A stretch of 64,000 nucleotides of DNA. Origin: an uncultured Clostridia bacterium (GTDB lineage: Bacteria; Bacillota; Clostridia; TANB77; UBA1234). The stretch is taken from contig CAKPOE010000005.1 of assembly GCA_934169745.1 (NCBI GenBank), forward strand, positions 53,733 through 117,732, in the 5' to 3' direction. Positions within the stretch are counted from its first letter, which is position 1; each line of letters starts with the position of its first letter. Shown here piece by piece: positions 1-8,137 of the stretch. Below the pieces are notes generated by a model, which made no database searches, had not been told where the DNA came from, and saw only the letters and a list, made by a program, of their open reading frames with translations. A program made the position numbers and the translations under genes.

Positions 1-1455
1 TGTCAATGTATCTATGTATGGATTTGGCACTTCCAATCCCAATATTTCTGCATTATGCTTTATAAATCCAACATCAAAGTCAGCATTATGTGCTACGATA
101 ATTCCATCTTGTCCTATAAATTCCAATACTTTTGGTAAAACTTTATCAATAGTTTCTGCGTCCTTTACCATTTCATTTGTTATATTTGTGACTTCGACAA
201 CTCTTGGTGGTATCTCTTTTTCCGGATTTACAAAACACTCAAATGTATCAATAACTTCTCCATTTTTCACTTTCATAATACCAAATTCTGTGATTTTATC
301 AGTTTCTTTTGAAAGACCAGTAGTTTCAATGTCAAGTACACAGTACGTGGCATCATCCAAATTAGTATCTTTTCCGTTATTAACAGATGTAAGTCTATCT
401 GGAACTAAGTACGCTTCTACGCCATATAATATTTTTATATCTGAGTCTTTAGCGGCTTTCTTCGCTTCTGGAAAAGCTTGAACAACTCCATGGTCTGTTA
501 TGGCAATAGCTTTGTGCCCCCATTTTATTGCCCTTTTTATCAAATCCGTAGCCGATGTCATGCCATCCATCGTACTCATCTGAGTATGTAGATGAAGTTC
601 AACACGTTTTTCCTCAGCTTCATCTTTTCTAACTTTTTCTTCAATTTCAGTTTCTTCTATACTGTCAGCAATAATATTGTATTCTTTAGAATAAGTGTTA
701 AATTCGTATGTGCCAACTATTCTAACAGCTTTTGCACCTTTCAATTTTGGATTTACTTCTTCAAACTCATTTGCTTTAAGAAATGCTTTAACACTTATCG
801 AACTACTTCCATCGTAAATATCAAATGAAAGTAAGAAGCCACCATTTTTAGTTTCTCTGCTATCATAATTACTGATTTTTCCTTTTATAATAACCTCTGG
901 ATAATCTTGCATCAAATCAATTATCTTAGTTTCTCTAGGCTCTTTTACATCTTTCCAGCCCTTATAAATCAATTTGTCTGGATTTTCAACATTTCCCATT
1001 GAACGCTTTCGTGGTGTCCTTTTTTCTTGTTGCTGATTACTACTTGCACCTGTTTGTACTTGATGAGATGGTGCGAAAGACATCCCGTTAACTTTTGGCT
1101 CTTCGCTTATACTATGTGCGGGAGCTTGTTTAGCCGCTTCTTCGGCCCTTTTTGCATTTTCTTCTAACAAATGTTTTACAATATTATTCTCTTTATCTTC
1201 AGTTGCTGCAATTTCTATATTTTCATTAAAATTAACCTTATATCTAACACCTTTTGTGTTTAAAATAAAATCACTAATTGTTTTATCAAGGTTTTTCTGC
1301 TCTAACATAAATTTACTTTTTGTTTTTAAGTTAACATCTAAAATGTCGCCAACTATATTTGCAGTGCTTCCACTAAAAGCAGCTCTTGTCATTATATATT
1401 TTTTTGAGAAGAAATCTACGACTTCATTCCAAAGTGATTCGTTATTTTCCATCAT
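1..1455 (-). CDS. polC: DNA polymerase III PolC-type, alpha subunit (5' part; runs off the left edge)
   Basis: PolC is the replicative DNA polymerase of low-GC Gram-positives and carries its own proofreading nuclease. The first 485 codons are visible. In order they show an N-terminal domain, a charged Gln/Ala-rich linker, an OB-fold (about 720-960), the start of a PHP domain with motif VELHLHTQMS (about 580-610), and, inserted in it, the DEDD 3'-5' exonuclease with VLDIETTGL (about 330-355) and AHNADFDVGF (about 70-100). This order of OB, PHP and inserted exonuclease is diagnostic of PolC rather than DnaE. Two adjacent ATG codons (1455 and 1452) follow GGAGG at 1461-1465; the second has the better 8-nt spacing, so the start is uncertain by one codon. 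The catalytic palm lies outside the window. Confidence 0.96.
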   Translation of the reverse strand, partial: MMENNESLWNEVVDFFSKKYIMTRAAFSGSTANIVGDILDVNLKTKSKFMLEQKNLDKTISDFILNTKGVRYKVNFNENIEIAATEDKENNIVKHLLEENAKRAEEAAKQAPAHSISEEPKVNGMSFAPSHQVQTGASSNQQQEKRTPRKRSMGNVENPDKLIYKGWKDVKEPRETKIIDLMQDYPEVIIKGKISNYDSRETKNGGFLLSFDIYDGSSSISVKAFLKANEFEEVNPKLKGAKAVRIVGTYEFNTYSKEYNIIADSIEETEIEEKVRKDEAEEKRVELHLHTQMSTMDGMTSATDLIKRAIKWGHKAIAITDHGVVQAFPEAKKAAKDSDIKILYGVEAYLVPDRLTSVNNGKDTNLDDATYCVLDIETTGLSKETDKITEFGIMKVKNGEVIDTFECFVNPEKEIPPRVVEVTNITNEMVKDAETIDKVLPKVLEFIGQDGIIVAHNADFDVGFIKHNAEILGLEVPNPYIDTLT

Positions 1456-1483
1456 TCGTGCCTCCAAATACTTTCCTACTAAA

Positions 1484-1511
1484 ATATTACCATATGCGTC
1501 AAAATATTCAA
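1484..1511 (-). promoter_or_regulatory. possible sigma-A promoter for polC
   Basis: On the minus strand TTGAAT (1506-1511) and TAATAT (1484-1489) are separated by 16 nt, about 20 nt upstream of the polC ribosome site. The -35 differs from consensus at one base. The hemW stop lies 50 nt further upstream with no clear terminator between, so read-through from hemW is also possible. Confidence 0.4.
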
Positions 1512-1562
1512 AGTATTTTAATCAATTTTTTTGAGGTTAACTTAAGTGGTTGCTATGATTTT

Positions 1563-2621
1563 CTATACAAACTCTTCCCAAACAACATTTGCTAAATCTG
1601 GTCCTTTTTCAGTAAGTTTCATATTACCATCAACTATTTCTAAAAGTCCATAGCTACACATCTTTTGTATTTCCTTTGCAAATCTTTTCTCAATATCAAC
1701 ATTAAACTTTTTGTTTGCTTCGTTTAAATTAAGTCCATTAATTAATCTCAATTTTAATATTATATACTCCCTCAACTTGGCTTCCATATCTTGTCTTTCT
1801 TCAATTTCTCTTTTATTTTCTAATATATATCTTTCTATGTTTCTTTCATTTGTGTACCTAGCACTATCCACATATGAACTCGCGCCAGCACCAACACCAG
1901 CATATTCTTCTTGATTCCAATAAACCAAATTGTGCTTTGATTCAAATCCTTTTTTTGCAAAATTTGATATCTCATAGTGAACATATCCTGCATTTTTTAA
2001 CGTTTTAAGAATGTAGTGATACATTTCTCTTTCTTCATCATCACTAGGAAGTTCTTTTTTGGTGTCTTTATGTAATATAAGTGAATAACAAGAAACGTGC
2101 TCCGGATTTATTTTTAATATATAGTTCAGACTTTCCTTTACATCTTCAAGAGTTTGGTTTGGAAGTCCAAACATTAAATCAACACTTATATTTGTAAAGC
2201 CGACATCTCGTGCTAACTTATATGTATTATCAAAATCTTCTAATGTATGAATTCTACCAATATCTTTTAATATCTCATTTTGAGTAGCCTGAAGTCCTAT
2301 ACTAAGTCTATTTACCCCCGAAGTAATATATGATTCTAATTTTTCTTTTGTAATAGTTCCCGGATTAGCTTCCAATGTAACTTCCGCATTTTGGTATTTT
2401 AACAATCCAAGTATTTCTTGTATGTAATTTGCGTCAATGTACGAAGGTGTTCCACCACCAAAATACACAGTTTTTAGCTCATTAAAAGAATAGCTTTGAA
2501 TTTCTTTTTTCAAAGCTATTATATAATCATTTATCAAATTTTCTTTTTCACTAAACGAATTAAAATCACAGTACCAACATTTATTTTTACAGAATGGAAT
2601 GTGTATATAAACCGATCTCAC
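1563..2621 (-). CDS. hemW: radical SAM heme chaperone HemW (oxygen-independent coproporphyrinogen oxidase-like)
   Basis: A 352-residue radical SAM protein. The 4Fe-4S motif CKNKCWYC lies near the N-terminus in the context YIHIPFCKNKCWYCDFNSF, followed by the SAM-binding YFGGGTPS motif and a C-terminal HemN-like domain. The CxxxCxxC spacing is shared by HemN and HemW. The short N-terminus and overall length point to HemW, the heme-trafficking chaperone, rather than a true coproporphyrinogen dehydrogenase. The start is GTG, which overlaps the whiA stop (GTGA) and is served by GAGGG seven bases upstream, so translation is probably coupled to whiA. It is the last gene of the rpmE-to-hemW run before polC. 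Confidence 0.9.
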   Translation of the reverse strand: MRSVYIHIPFCKNKCWYCDFNSFSEKENLINDYIIALKKEIQSYSFNELKTVYFGGGTPSYIDANYIQEILGLLKYQNAEVTLEANPGTITKEKLESYITSGVNRLSIGLQATQNEILKDIGRIHTLEDFDNTYKLARDVGFTNISVDLMFGLPNQTLEDVKESLNYILKINPEHVSCYSLILHKDTKKELPSDDEEREMYHYILKTLKNAGYVHYEISNFAKKGFESKHNLVYWNQEEYAGVGAGASSYVDSARYTNERNIERYILENKREIEERQDMEAKLREYIILKLRLINGLNLNEANKKFNVDIEKRFAKEIQKMCSYGLLEIVDGNMKLTEKGPDLANVVWEEFV

Positions 2622-3556
2622 TTTTTATCCCTCAATTCATCCGCTATTTCTTTTATTTTTTTAAACCTATGACTTACTCCTGCTCTACTAAGGGGTGGTG
2701 TAAGTTTTTCACCAAGTTCTGTATAAGTATCATTTCTATTTTCTAATCTCAATACAGCAATTTCTTTCAAAGGCTGTGGCATTTTTTGAAATTTTCTGTT
2801 TCTTTTTATAAGCATAATATCTTCAATTTGCAAAAGTGCCGTATCAATAGTCTTTTCAAGATTTGCATTTTCAAAATTATTTATTCTATTCACCCTATTC
2901 TTTACATCTTTTATAACTCTTATTTGCTCAAATTCAAGGATTCCTTTGTTTGAGCCAATTGCAGCCAAGAAATCCGATATATGTTCTGCACCTTTTATAT
3001 ACACGACAAAATCTTTTTTTCTTCTCATCATTTTAGCATTTAAATCTAAATCATTCATTATTCCATTTATAAATGTGGCATTCTCCATGTTACTAGCAAC
3101 CACTTCCAAGTGATACATATGATTTGGATCAGATATTGAACCTCCGCCCATAAAAATTCCTCTAAGAAAAGATTTTCTGCAACATTCTTTTTGACTAATT
3201 GCACCTTTATCATCAATTATGATTTGAAGTCTTGTATCAATATTAATATAACTATTTTTAAAGAACTTTTCCAAATCATATTTATCGCTTATTTTAAGTT
3301 GATATAAATTATCTTTTAAATTTTTTTCTTTGTCTATATTTGTGATAGGAACTATACCATATATATTTTTAAAAGCATTATATACTCTCCTAACAGCTGC
3401 TGCATTTTCAGTAGACATTCTTAATATGAATTCTCCATTTTCCTTAGAAATCGTACAATTAGTAATTAAAAAACCTGTAAGCTCTGCCATCATACAACAT
3501 TCTTCATGAGTAATCGTTTTTGTTAATTCTTCTTTTACATCTGATGAAAAAGACAT
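2618..3556 (-). CDS. whiA: DNA-binding protein WhiA
   Basis: WhiA is a conserved Gram-positive DNA-binding protein linked to sporulation in Streptomyces and to division and chromosome segregation in Bacillus. The 312-residue product has the degenerate LAGLIDADG homing-endonuclease-like N-terminal part (FLRGIFMGGGSISDP near residue 130) and the C-terminal helix-turn-helix (LGEKLTPPLSRAGVSHRFKK). ATG at 3556 is preferred over an 11-codon upstream extension because GGAG sits 8 nt before it. The gene follows prmC by 14 nt and overlaps hemW. The usual Firmicute partners rapZ and yvcK are absent here, so the context is rearranged. Confidence 0.93.
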   Translation of the reverse strand: MSFSSDVKEELTKTITHEECCMMAELTGFLITNCTISKENGEFILRMSTENAAAVRRVYNAFKNIYGIVPITNIDKEKNLKDNLYQLKISDKYDLEKFFKNSYINIDTRLQIIIDDKGAISQKECCRKSFLRGIFMGGGSISDPNHMYHLEVVASNMENATFINGIMNDLDLNAKMMRRKKDFVVYIKGAEHISDFLAAIGSNKGILEFEQIRVIKDVKNRVNRINNFENANLEKTIDTALLQIEDIMLIKRNRKFQKMPQPLKEIAVLRLENRNDTYTELGEKLTPPLSRAGVSHRFKKIKEIADELRDKK

Positions 3557-3570
3557 GTCATTATCTCCTT

Positions 3571-4377
3571 TTATATATTTCCTACACAAACTCTATCATT
3601 CTCGGATAAATCTTTTATAATTCGTACATTATTATAATCGTTATCCATTAACAACTTGCTCACACTTTCGCCTTGATTGTAGCCAATTTCAAATAATAGT
3701 GTACCATTCTCTTTTAAATATTTACGTGCTTCTTTGGCTATTCTTCTATAAAATTCAAGACCATCAGCTCCACCATCTAAAGCAATATGCGGTTCGCTTT
3801 TTACCTCTTTTTCTAATGTATCAATAACAGACGTTTCAATATATGGTGGATTTGAAACTATTATATCATATTTCCTATTGACATTTTCAAATAAATCAGA
3901 ACAAATAAATTCAACATCTACTCCATTTAATTTTGCGTTTTCATTTGCAATTTCAAGAGCCGCTTTGCTTATATCTAATGCTGATACATTCGTTTGTTCA
4001 CTATAATATGCAATTGAAATAGCTATGCAACCACTACCCGTGCAAACATCCAATACATTTTCTGGTTTATACTTTAGTGCTTCTTCAACTAGTATTTCTG
4101 TTTCGGGTCTTGGAATAAGAACATTTTCGTTTACTTTAAATTTTAATTTCATGAACTCTTTCTCACCAGTTATGTATGAAAAAGGAGTTCCTTGAACGCG
4201 TCTATTTAATGCATTTTGATATTCTTCAAACTTATCTTCAGTAATTTCCGATGTTCTTATTAGCTCATCAGAAGAAATATTCAGAACAAAAGCAAGAAGC
4301 AATCTTGCTTCTCGCTCATCAATATTATTCTTTTTCAAAAATTCCTTACCACTTCTTTTGGCTTCCTCTAATTTCAT
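3571..4377 (-). CDS. prmC: peptide chain release factor N5-glutamine methyltransferase
   Basis: PrmC (HemK) methylates the GGQ glutamine of release factors RF1 and RF2. The 268-residue protein has the N-terminal helical domain, the SAM-binding motif LDVCTGSGCIAIS in the middle and the diagnostic amino-methyltransferase motif NPPYIE. AAGGGG five bases before the ATG supports the start. It lies 9 nt after the DUF1385 gene, an arrangement often seen with rpmE and prfA in Clostridia. The expected prfA (RF1) is not present in this stretch. Confidence 0.94.
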   Translation of the reverse strand: MKLEEAKRSGKEFLKKNNIDEREARLLLAFVLNISSDELIRTSEITEDKFEEYQNALNRRVQGTPFSYITGEKEFMKLKFKVNENVLIPRPETEILVEEALKYKPENVLDVCTGSGCIAISIAYYSEQTNVSALDISKAALEIANENAKLNGVDVEFICSDLFENVNRKYDIIVSNPPYIETSVIDTLEKEVKSEPHIALDGGADGLEFYRRIAKEARKYLKENGTLLFEIGYNQGESVSKLLMDNDYNNVRIIKDLSENDRVCVGNI

Positions 4378-4386
4378 ATTTTCCCC

Positions 4387-5307
4387 TTACCATCTATCTT
4401 CATCTTTATTTTCAGGAATTACAGCTTTAAGTGAAGCTATTGCAACCTCTATCTGACTATCATCAGGCTCCCTTGTTGTTAAATGCTGAAGCCACATTCC
4501 TGGTTTATTAAGCCAAGAAATCCATTTATTATCAGCATTTCTTCCTGCAAATTTTATCACTTCATATGATATTCCCGCTACAAGTGGTAATAATAAAAGT
4601 CTTAATCCCATATTAACAAACATATTTGGATGTCTACCAATAAGTGAGAAAACTATTATGCTAATAATCATAACAAATAGTAAAAAGCTAGTACCACATC
4701 TTGGATGAAATCTAGACTGCTTCTTCACGTTTTCAACATTCAATTCTTCTCCAGCCTCGTAACAAAAAATACTTTTGTGCTCAGCACCATGGTATTCAAA
4801 TACACGTTTTATATCTTTCATTTTTGAAACAAGAAGCAAATATACAATAAAAATAGAAATACGCAAAATACTCTCGATTATATTATATAGCACAACATTT
4901 GCTTCTTTATTTGGTACGATTAGACTCGACACGAAATTCGGTAATAGTATAAACATGCCAATACTGATTATAAGAGAAAAGAACACTGATAAATACATCA
5001 TCCAGCTAGAAATCTCTTGCTTTTCATCTTTATCATTTTCCTTTTTTTCTGTTCCATCATCCAAATCATAAAAATTTGCAGAAAACATCAATGCTTGTAC
5101 TCCGATAATCATTGATTCAAAAAATGCAAATAACCCTCTAACTATTGGTATCTTTGGAATAACATTTCTTTTTTTATTTTCTTTCTCTTCTACTATAATT
5201 TCTCCATCAGGTTTTCTAACAGCCATAGCTATTTTGTGTGGGCCTCTCATCATAACACCCTCAATAATAGCCTGACCACCGATAGATGTTATCTTTTTTT
5301 CACTCAT
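4387..5307 (-). CDS. DUF1385 (YqhQ-like) membrane protein
   Basis: A 306-residue integral membrane protein of the DUF1385 family, which has no established biochemical role. The N-terminus carries the family motif GGQAIIEGVMMRGP. A charged loop precedes at least four hydrophobic segments, and the cytoplasmic motifs EYHGAEHKSIFCYE and HPRCGTSFLLFV are also family hallmarks. The second contains conserved His and Cys residues that could bind a metal or act catalytically (inference). ATG at 5307 follows AAGGTG closely; a GTG five codons upstream lacks a comparable site. It sits between rpmE and prmC on the same strand, as in many Clostridia. Confidence 0.88.
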   Translation of the reverse strand: MSEKKITSIGGQAIIEGVMMRGPHKIAMAVRKPDGEIIVEEKENKKRNVIPKIPIVRGLFAFFESMIIGVQALMFSANFYDLDDGTEKKENDKDEKQEISSWMMYLSVFFSLIISIGMFILLPNFVSSLIVPNKEANVVLYNIIESILRISIFIVYLLLVSKMKDIKRVFEYHGAEHKSIFCYEAGEELNVENVKKQSRFHPRCGTSFLLFVMIISIIVFSLIGRHPNMFVNMGLRLLLLPLVAGISYEVIKFAGRNADNKWISWLNKPGMWLQHLTTREPDDSQIEVAIASLKAVIPENKDEDRW

Positions 5308-5351
5308 TTTTTCACCTTCCACAATGTTTATTTATGACTTTCCTATCATAC

Positions 5352-5383
5352 AAAAAAGCGGGAATTATAAAACCCCCGCTTTT
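5352..5383 (-). terminator. rho-independent terminator after rpmE
   Basis: On the minus strand AAAAGCGGG pairs with CCCGCTTTT and is followed by a T-run. It lies 12 nt beyond the rpmE stop, so rpmE is at least partly uncoupled from the DUF1385 gene downstream. Confidence 0.85.
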
Positions 5384-5394
5384 CAACTATGTTA

Positions 5395-5598
5395 TTAGTC
5401 TTTAATTCCATATTTTTGCTTAAATTTATCAACTCTACTACCTGTTGCTTGGAATTTTTGTGTTCCTGTGTAGAAAGGATGGCATTTTGAACAAGTTTCA
5501 ACTGACATACTTTCTTTTGTAGAACCAACTTCTATAACATTACCACAACCACATTTAATTGTAGCTTTTTTGTATTCTGGATGTATTCCTGCTTTCAT
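5395..5598 (-). CDS. rpmE: 50S ribosomal protein L31 (zinc-binding type)
   Basis: This 67-residue L31 begins MKAGIHPEYKKATIKC and ends in the conserved KFKQKYGIKD region. Four cysteines (CGC near residue 16 and CSKC near residue 36) make it the zinc-containing C+ form, as opposed to the zinc-free paralogue RpmE2. ATG at 5598 has GAGAGG eight bases upstream and gives the standard family N-terminus; a GTG three codons earlier is less likely. A terminator follows directly. Confidence 0.96.
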   Translation of the reverse strand: MKAGIHPEYKKATIKCGCGNVIEVGSTKESMSVETCSKCHPFYTGTQKFQATGSRVDKFKQKYGIKD

Positions 5599-5732
5599 TA
5601 CTTTCACCTCTCTCTTTTAGTACCTTTTATATAATTATTTATTATTATCATAACAAGCATTTAATATCATAGCATAAATCGATAGTTTTGGCAATATTTA
5701 AATCAAATTTTTAACATTTTTTGCACTATGTA

Positions 5733-5975
5733 TTAAAACAAAAATGTTATTATTAAGACAATTATTACGCCTGGTATGCCCAAAACACCAACAATTAGCG
5801 CTGTTAACCAGTTAAGTGCTATGCCTAATCCAAGAATATTTAATAGCCAAATTATAAGTCCGCCAACTAGTGCGTTAACCAATACTCCCAAAACAACTTT
5901 CATTGATTTTCCTAATAATTTTAATACAAGCACCACCGCAAACACAGCAATAGCAAAGAATATAATATTTTCCAT
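5733..5975 (-). CDS. pro-sigma-K processing inhibitor BofA family protein
   Basis: An 80-residue, almost entirely hydrophobic protein with the family pattern of a first membrane helix (IIFFAIAVFAVVLVLKLLGKS), a Gly-rich middle (LVNALVGGLIIWLLN) and a C-terminal segment rich in Gly, Pro and Ile (GVLGIPGVIIVLI). In Bacillus, BofA restrains the intramembrane protease SpoIVFB during sporulation. AGGAGGG six bases before the ATG fixes the start. It lies 11 nt after a DUF2508 gene, matching the yaaL-bofA pair of Bacillus, and supports a spore-forming lineage. Confidence 0.85.
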   Translation of the reverse strand: MENIIFFAIAVFAVVLVLKLLGKSMKVVLGVLVNALVGGLIIWLLNILGLGIALNWLTALIVGVLGIPGVIIVLIITFLF

Positions 5976-5986
5976 ATATTTCCCTC

Positions 5987-6244
5987 CTAAATAATCTTTT
6001 CAAATTTTGAAACATTAAGCTCTTTTACAGACTTTAACAAATAATCATATTTAGCTTGGGCAGCCTTTATTTGGTATGAATAATAATCTATAAGCTCGCC
6101 CGAAGCCATATTGTAATTTTCTTGAGCTACATTCAAATCCATTATAGCCTTTTCAAGCTCATCAAACAACTCTTTTTTTGCCTCTTCTTTATTTGTTGCA
6201 TTTATCCCAGAATTATTTTTCTTTCTCATCTGATTCTCTCTCAC
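5987..6244 (-). CDS. DUF2508 (YaaL-like) family protein
   Basis: An 85-residue, charged, mostly alpha-helical soluble protein of unknown function. The core (EELFDELEKAIMDLN followed by MASGELIDYYSYQIKAAQAKYDYLL) matches the DUF2508 pattern. The GTG start at 6244 is supported by AGGAGG five bases upstream; the ATG five codons later is too far from it. It is paired with the BofA-family gene downstream. In Bacillus the equivalent yaaL sits between recR and bofA, but recR is not here and obg lies upstream instead. Confidence 0.8.
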   Translation of the reverse strand: MRENQMRKKNNSGINATNKEEAKKELFDELEKAIMDLNVAQENYNMASGELIDYYSYQIKAAQAKYDYLLKSVKELNVSKFEKII

Positions 6245-6307
6245 GTTTTCCTCCTATAATAAGTATTTTACTATATTATAGGTATGTCCATGAGAAATTA
6301 TTCCAAT

Positions 6308-7582
6308 TTATTCTTCGAACTGAAATTCCCAGTCAAAAATCTTAACTATATCACCGTCTTTTATGCCCATTTTTCTAAGTTGTGCATCCACTCCCATTTT
6401 TCTAAGTGTGTTATGAAAATATGCAAGAGACTCATAATCAGAAAAGTTAACCCTTCTCATTATAGTTTCCATTTCCTTTCCAGTAACTACAAACTTTCCA
6501 CCTTCACGATGTATTTCCCAACCAGCATCTTCATCTTCTAGCGTGTAGTAAACTGTTTTCTCGTCTTCGTTTAATTCCTCTTTTGGTATTTCTTTTAACA
6601 CCTTTGCAACATAATTAAATAGCTCTGACAAACCTTCACCAGTTACTGCAGAAATTTTAAATATTTCATAACCTTTTGAATTAACTTCTTTCTTCAAACG
6701 TTCAAAGTTGCTTTCATCTTGTAAAACATCACTTTTGTTTGCCGCAACAATTTGTAATTTTTTAGAAAGTTTTTCACTATACTTAGCTAATTCATTATTT
6801 ATCTTATTAAAGTCTTCTACAGGATCTCTTCCCTCCGTTCCTGCTACATCTATCACGTGTAGTAATACTCTTGTTCTTTCTACATGTCTTAAAAATTGAA
6901 GGCCTAATCCAACTCCATCACTAGCACCCTCTATAAGTCCTGGAATATCAGCCATTACAAAACTGTCACCATTCTCTAATTTAACAACTCCAAGACTTGG
7001 CTCTAGTGTTGTAAAATGATAATCAGCAATCTTTGGTGTAGCAAGAGTCATTCTTGAAAGGATTGTAGATTTGCCAACATTTGGGTACCCAAGAAGCCCC
7101 ACATCTGCAATTAGCTTAAGTTCCAAGATAACTTCTCTTTCCATACCAGGCTCGCCAGTCTCGGCAAAATTTGGTATTTGTCTTGAGGCTGTAGCAAAAT
7201 GGACATTTCCCTTTCCACCTTTGCCCCCTTTAAGCACACATTCAACTTGTCCCTCTTTTGATAAGTCAGCTAGCACCTTACCTGTCTTTGCGTCCTTTAC
7301 AACTGTACCTTGTGGAACTTTTATATACAAATCCTCTGCACTTTTTCCTGCACAGCGACTGCCGCTACCAGCTTCACCATTTTTTGCAACAAACTTCTTT
7401 TTATACCTAAAATCAACTAATGTGTTAAGTCCCATGTCAACTTTAAAATATATGCTTCCACCTTTTCCGCCATCTCCGCCGTCTGGGCCACCATTAGCAA
7501 CATACTTTTCTCTTCTAAAACTAATTGCACCATTACCACCATTTCCGGAAATAATAGTTATTTTTGCATAGTCTATAAACAT
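6308..7582 (-). CDS. obg: GTPase Obg (ribosome assembly / stress GTPase)
   Basis: A 424-residue Obg protein in the Gram-positive three-domain layout. The glycine-rich Obg fold (residues 1-158) has many GGxGG turns. The G domain contains GYPNVGKST (G1), DIPGLIEGA (G3) and NKSD (G4). A C-terminal OCT domain ends in DGDIVKIFDWEFQFEE. Obg acts in late 50S assembly and links GTP/ppGpp levels to growth and, in Bacillus, to sporulation. AGGAGG with 7-nt spacing supports the ATG. The gene has its own promoter just upstream, with a 14-bp palindrome in the promoter spacer. Confidence 0.97.
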   Translation of the reverse strand: MFIDYAKITIISGNGGNGAISFRREKYVANGGPDGGDGGKGGSIYFKVDMGLNTLVDFRYKKKFVAKNGEAGSGSRCAGKSAEDLYIKVPQGTVVKDAKTGKVLADLSKEGQVECVLKGGKGGKGNVHFATASRQIPNFAETGEPGMEREVILELKLIADVGLLGYPNVGKSTILSRMTLATPKIADYHFTTLEPSLGVVKLENGDSFVMADIPGLIEGASDGVGLGLQFLRHVERTRVLLHVIDVAGTEGRDPVEDFNKINNELAKYSEKLSKKLQIVAANKSDVLQDESNFERLKKEVNSKGYEIFKISAVTGEGLSELFNYVAKVLKEIPKEELNEDEKTVYYTLEDEDAGWEIHREGGKFVVTGKEMETIMRRVNFSDYESLAYFHNTLRKMGVDAQLRKMGIKDGDIVKIFDWEFQFEE

Positions 7583-7613
7583 ATAATTTTCCTCCTAAAA
7601 ATCTTCCGTTGGT

Positions 7614-7642
7614 ATTATATCACAAATTGTACAATTTTACAA
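7614..7642 (-). promoter_or_regulatory. sigma-A promoter of obg with a palindrome in the spacer
   Basis: TTGTAA (7637-7642) and TATAAT (7614-7619) are 17 nt apart on the minus strand, about 30 nt before the obg start. The spacer carries AAATTGTACAATTT (7624-7637), a perfect 14-bp palindrome placed where a repressor would block polymerase. The binding protein is unknown. Confidence 0.65.
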
Positions 7643-7661
7643 ATTTATTAACAAAGAAAAT

Positions 7662-7686
7662 AGGCAACCCAAAAACAGGTTGCCTT
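7662..7686 (-). terminator. second terminator-like hairpin downstream of the structured RNA
   Basis: AGGCAACC pairs with GGTTGCCT across an 8-nt loop on the minus strand and is followed by ATTTTC. It lies just after a stronger terminator, forming a tandem pair that would insulate obg from the RNA gene upstream. Confidence 0.6.
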
Positions 7687-7690
7687 ATGT

Positions 7691-7752
7691 AAAAAAACAC
7701 GTGGAAAATATGCTAAGAAGCAATATTTTATAATTCTTTCATACCTCCACGT
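7691..7752 (-). terminator. terminator of the structured RNA gene
   Basis: On the minus strand ACGTGGA (7752-7746) pairs with TCCACGT (7705-7699), extended inward by AAAATAT/ATATTTT, and is followed by seven T residues (7697-7691). This would end the stand-alone transcript that begins near 8028. Confidence 0.8.
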
Positions 7753-7757
7753 ATTTT

Positions 7758-7976
7758 AGCTGAAGGAATGGGATTCGAACCCATATCTCTAGTAAACATA
7801 CTTTGAACGTAGCTAGACAAACGCTAAAAAATGATTGTACCACACTTGTACAGATCCATTTTTTAACTTCAAACTACACTAGTTGTGCTGCAGCTTAATA
7901 TCCAACCGTGCTTTGTCTCTATATGCCCGTTCACATACAAAAGTCTACTAGCACTCTGCCTTTAAGCTATCCCTCA
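7758..7976 (-). ncRNA. stand-alone structured RNA with tRNA-like acceptor and T-arm (candidate raiA RNA)
   Basis: The 3' part carries a perfect T-arm-like hairpin (7768-7784, ATGGG-TTCGAAT-CCCAT on the minus strand). The following seven bases (7767-7761, TCCTTCA) pair with TGAGGGA at 7976-7970 with one G-U, like an acceptor stem. Directly after the 5' strand comes a D-arm-like sequence (TAGCTTAAAGGCAGAGT). About 180 nt separate the two halves, including an AAAAAATG/CATTTTTT hairpin (about 7829-7863). No anticodon loop, tmRNA tag ORF or group I intron core is visible. The unit has a perfect promoter and its own terminator. Length (about 216 nt), the tRNA-like elbow and a Clostridial host fit the widespread raiA noncoding RNA class. 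That assignment is inference from memory of the class; that an RNA gene is present is much firmer. Confidence 0.65.
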
Positions 7977-8034
7977 TTACTATATTAATAAAAAGACATT
8001 AATATATTTCAAAAGATTCTCATCTTGCTAGCGC

Positions 8035-8063
8035 ATTATACAACATTTTAAAGCATTTGTCAA
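8035..8063 (-). promoter_or_regulatory. consensus sigma-A promoter of the structured RNA
   Basis: TTGACA (8058-8063) and TATAAT (8035-8040) are 17 nt apart on the minus strand, a perfect consensus. Transcription should start near 8028, giving a primary transcript of about 330 nt to the terminator at 7691-7752. A short ATATTAAT/ATTAATAT hairpin lies between the start and the tRNA-like core. Confidence 0.85.
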
Positions 8064-8103
8064 CACTTTTTCAATAAAGTGGAATTTTTCACGCCTAAAA
8101 CAA

Positions 8104-8133
8104 AAGCAGATATGGCAAAAACCATATCTGCTT
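8104..8133 (-). terminator. terminator after rplU-rpmA
   Basis: AAGCAGATATGG pairs perfectly with CCATATCTGCTT and is followed by TTTTGTTTT on the minus strand, just past the rpmA stop. Confidence 0.9.
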
Positions 8134-8137
8134 CTTA

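Noticed and set aside
7071..7571. Plus-strand ORF of 166 codons opposite obg
   Set aside because: It is Pro/Ser/Leu-rich with no ribosome site and is the antisense shadow of the glycine-rich Obg domain.
7731..7745. Tiny ORF (ATG-AAA-GAA-TTA-TAA on the minus strand) next to GGAGG inside the terminator hairpin
   Set aside because: The ribosome site is only one base from the ATG and the sequence is explained by the terminator stem.
7761..7976. Split or intron-containing tRNA, or tmRNA, from the paired acceptor and T-arm
   Set aside because: No anticodon loop with U33 can be drawn from the halves, the middle is too short and lacks a group I core, and no ANDENYALAA-like tag frame is present. A dedicated RNA gene fits better.
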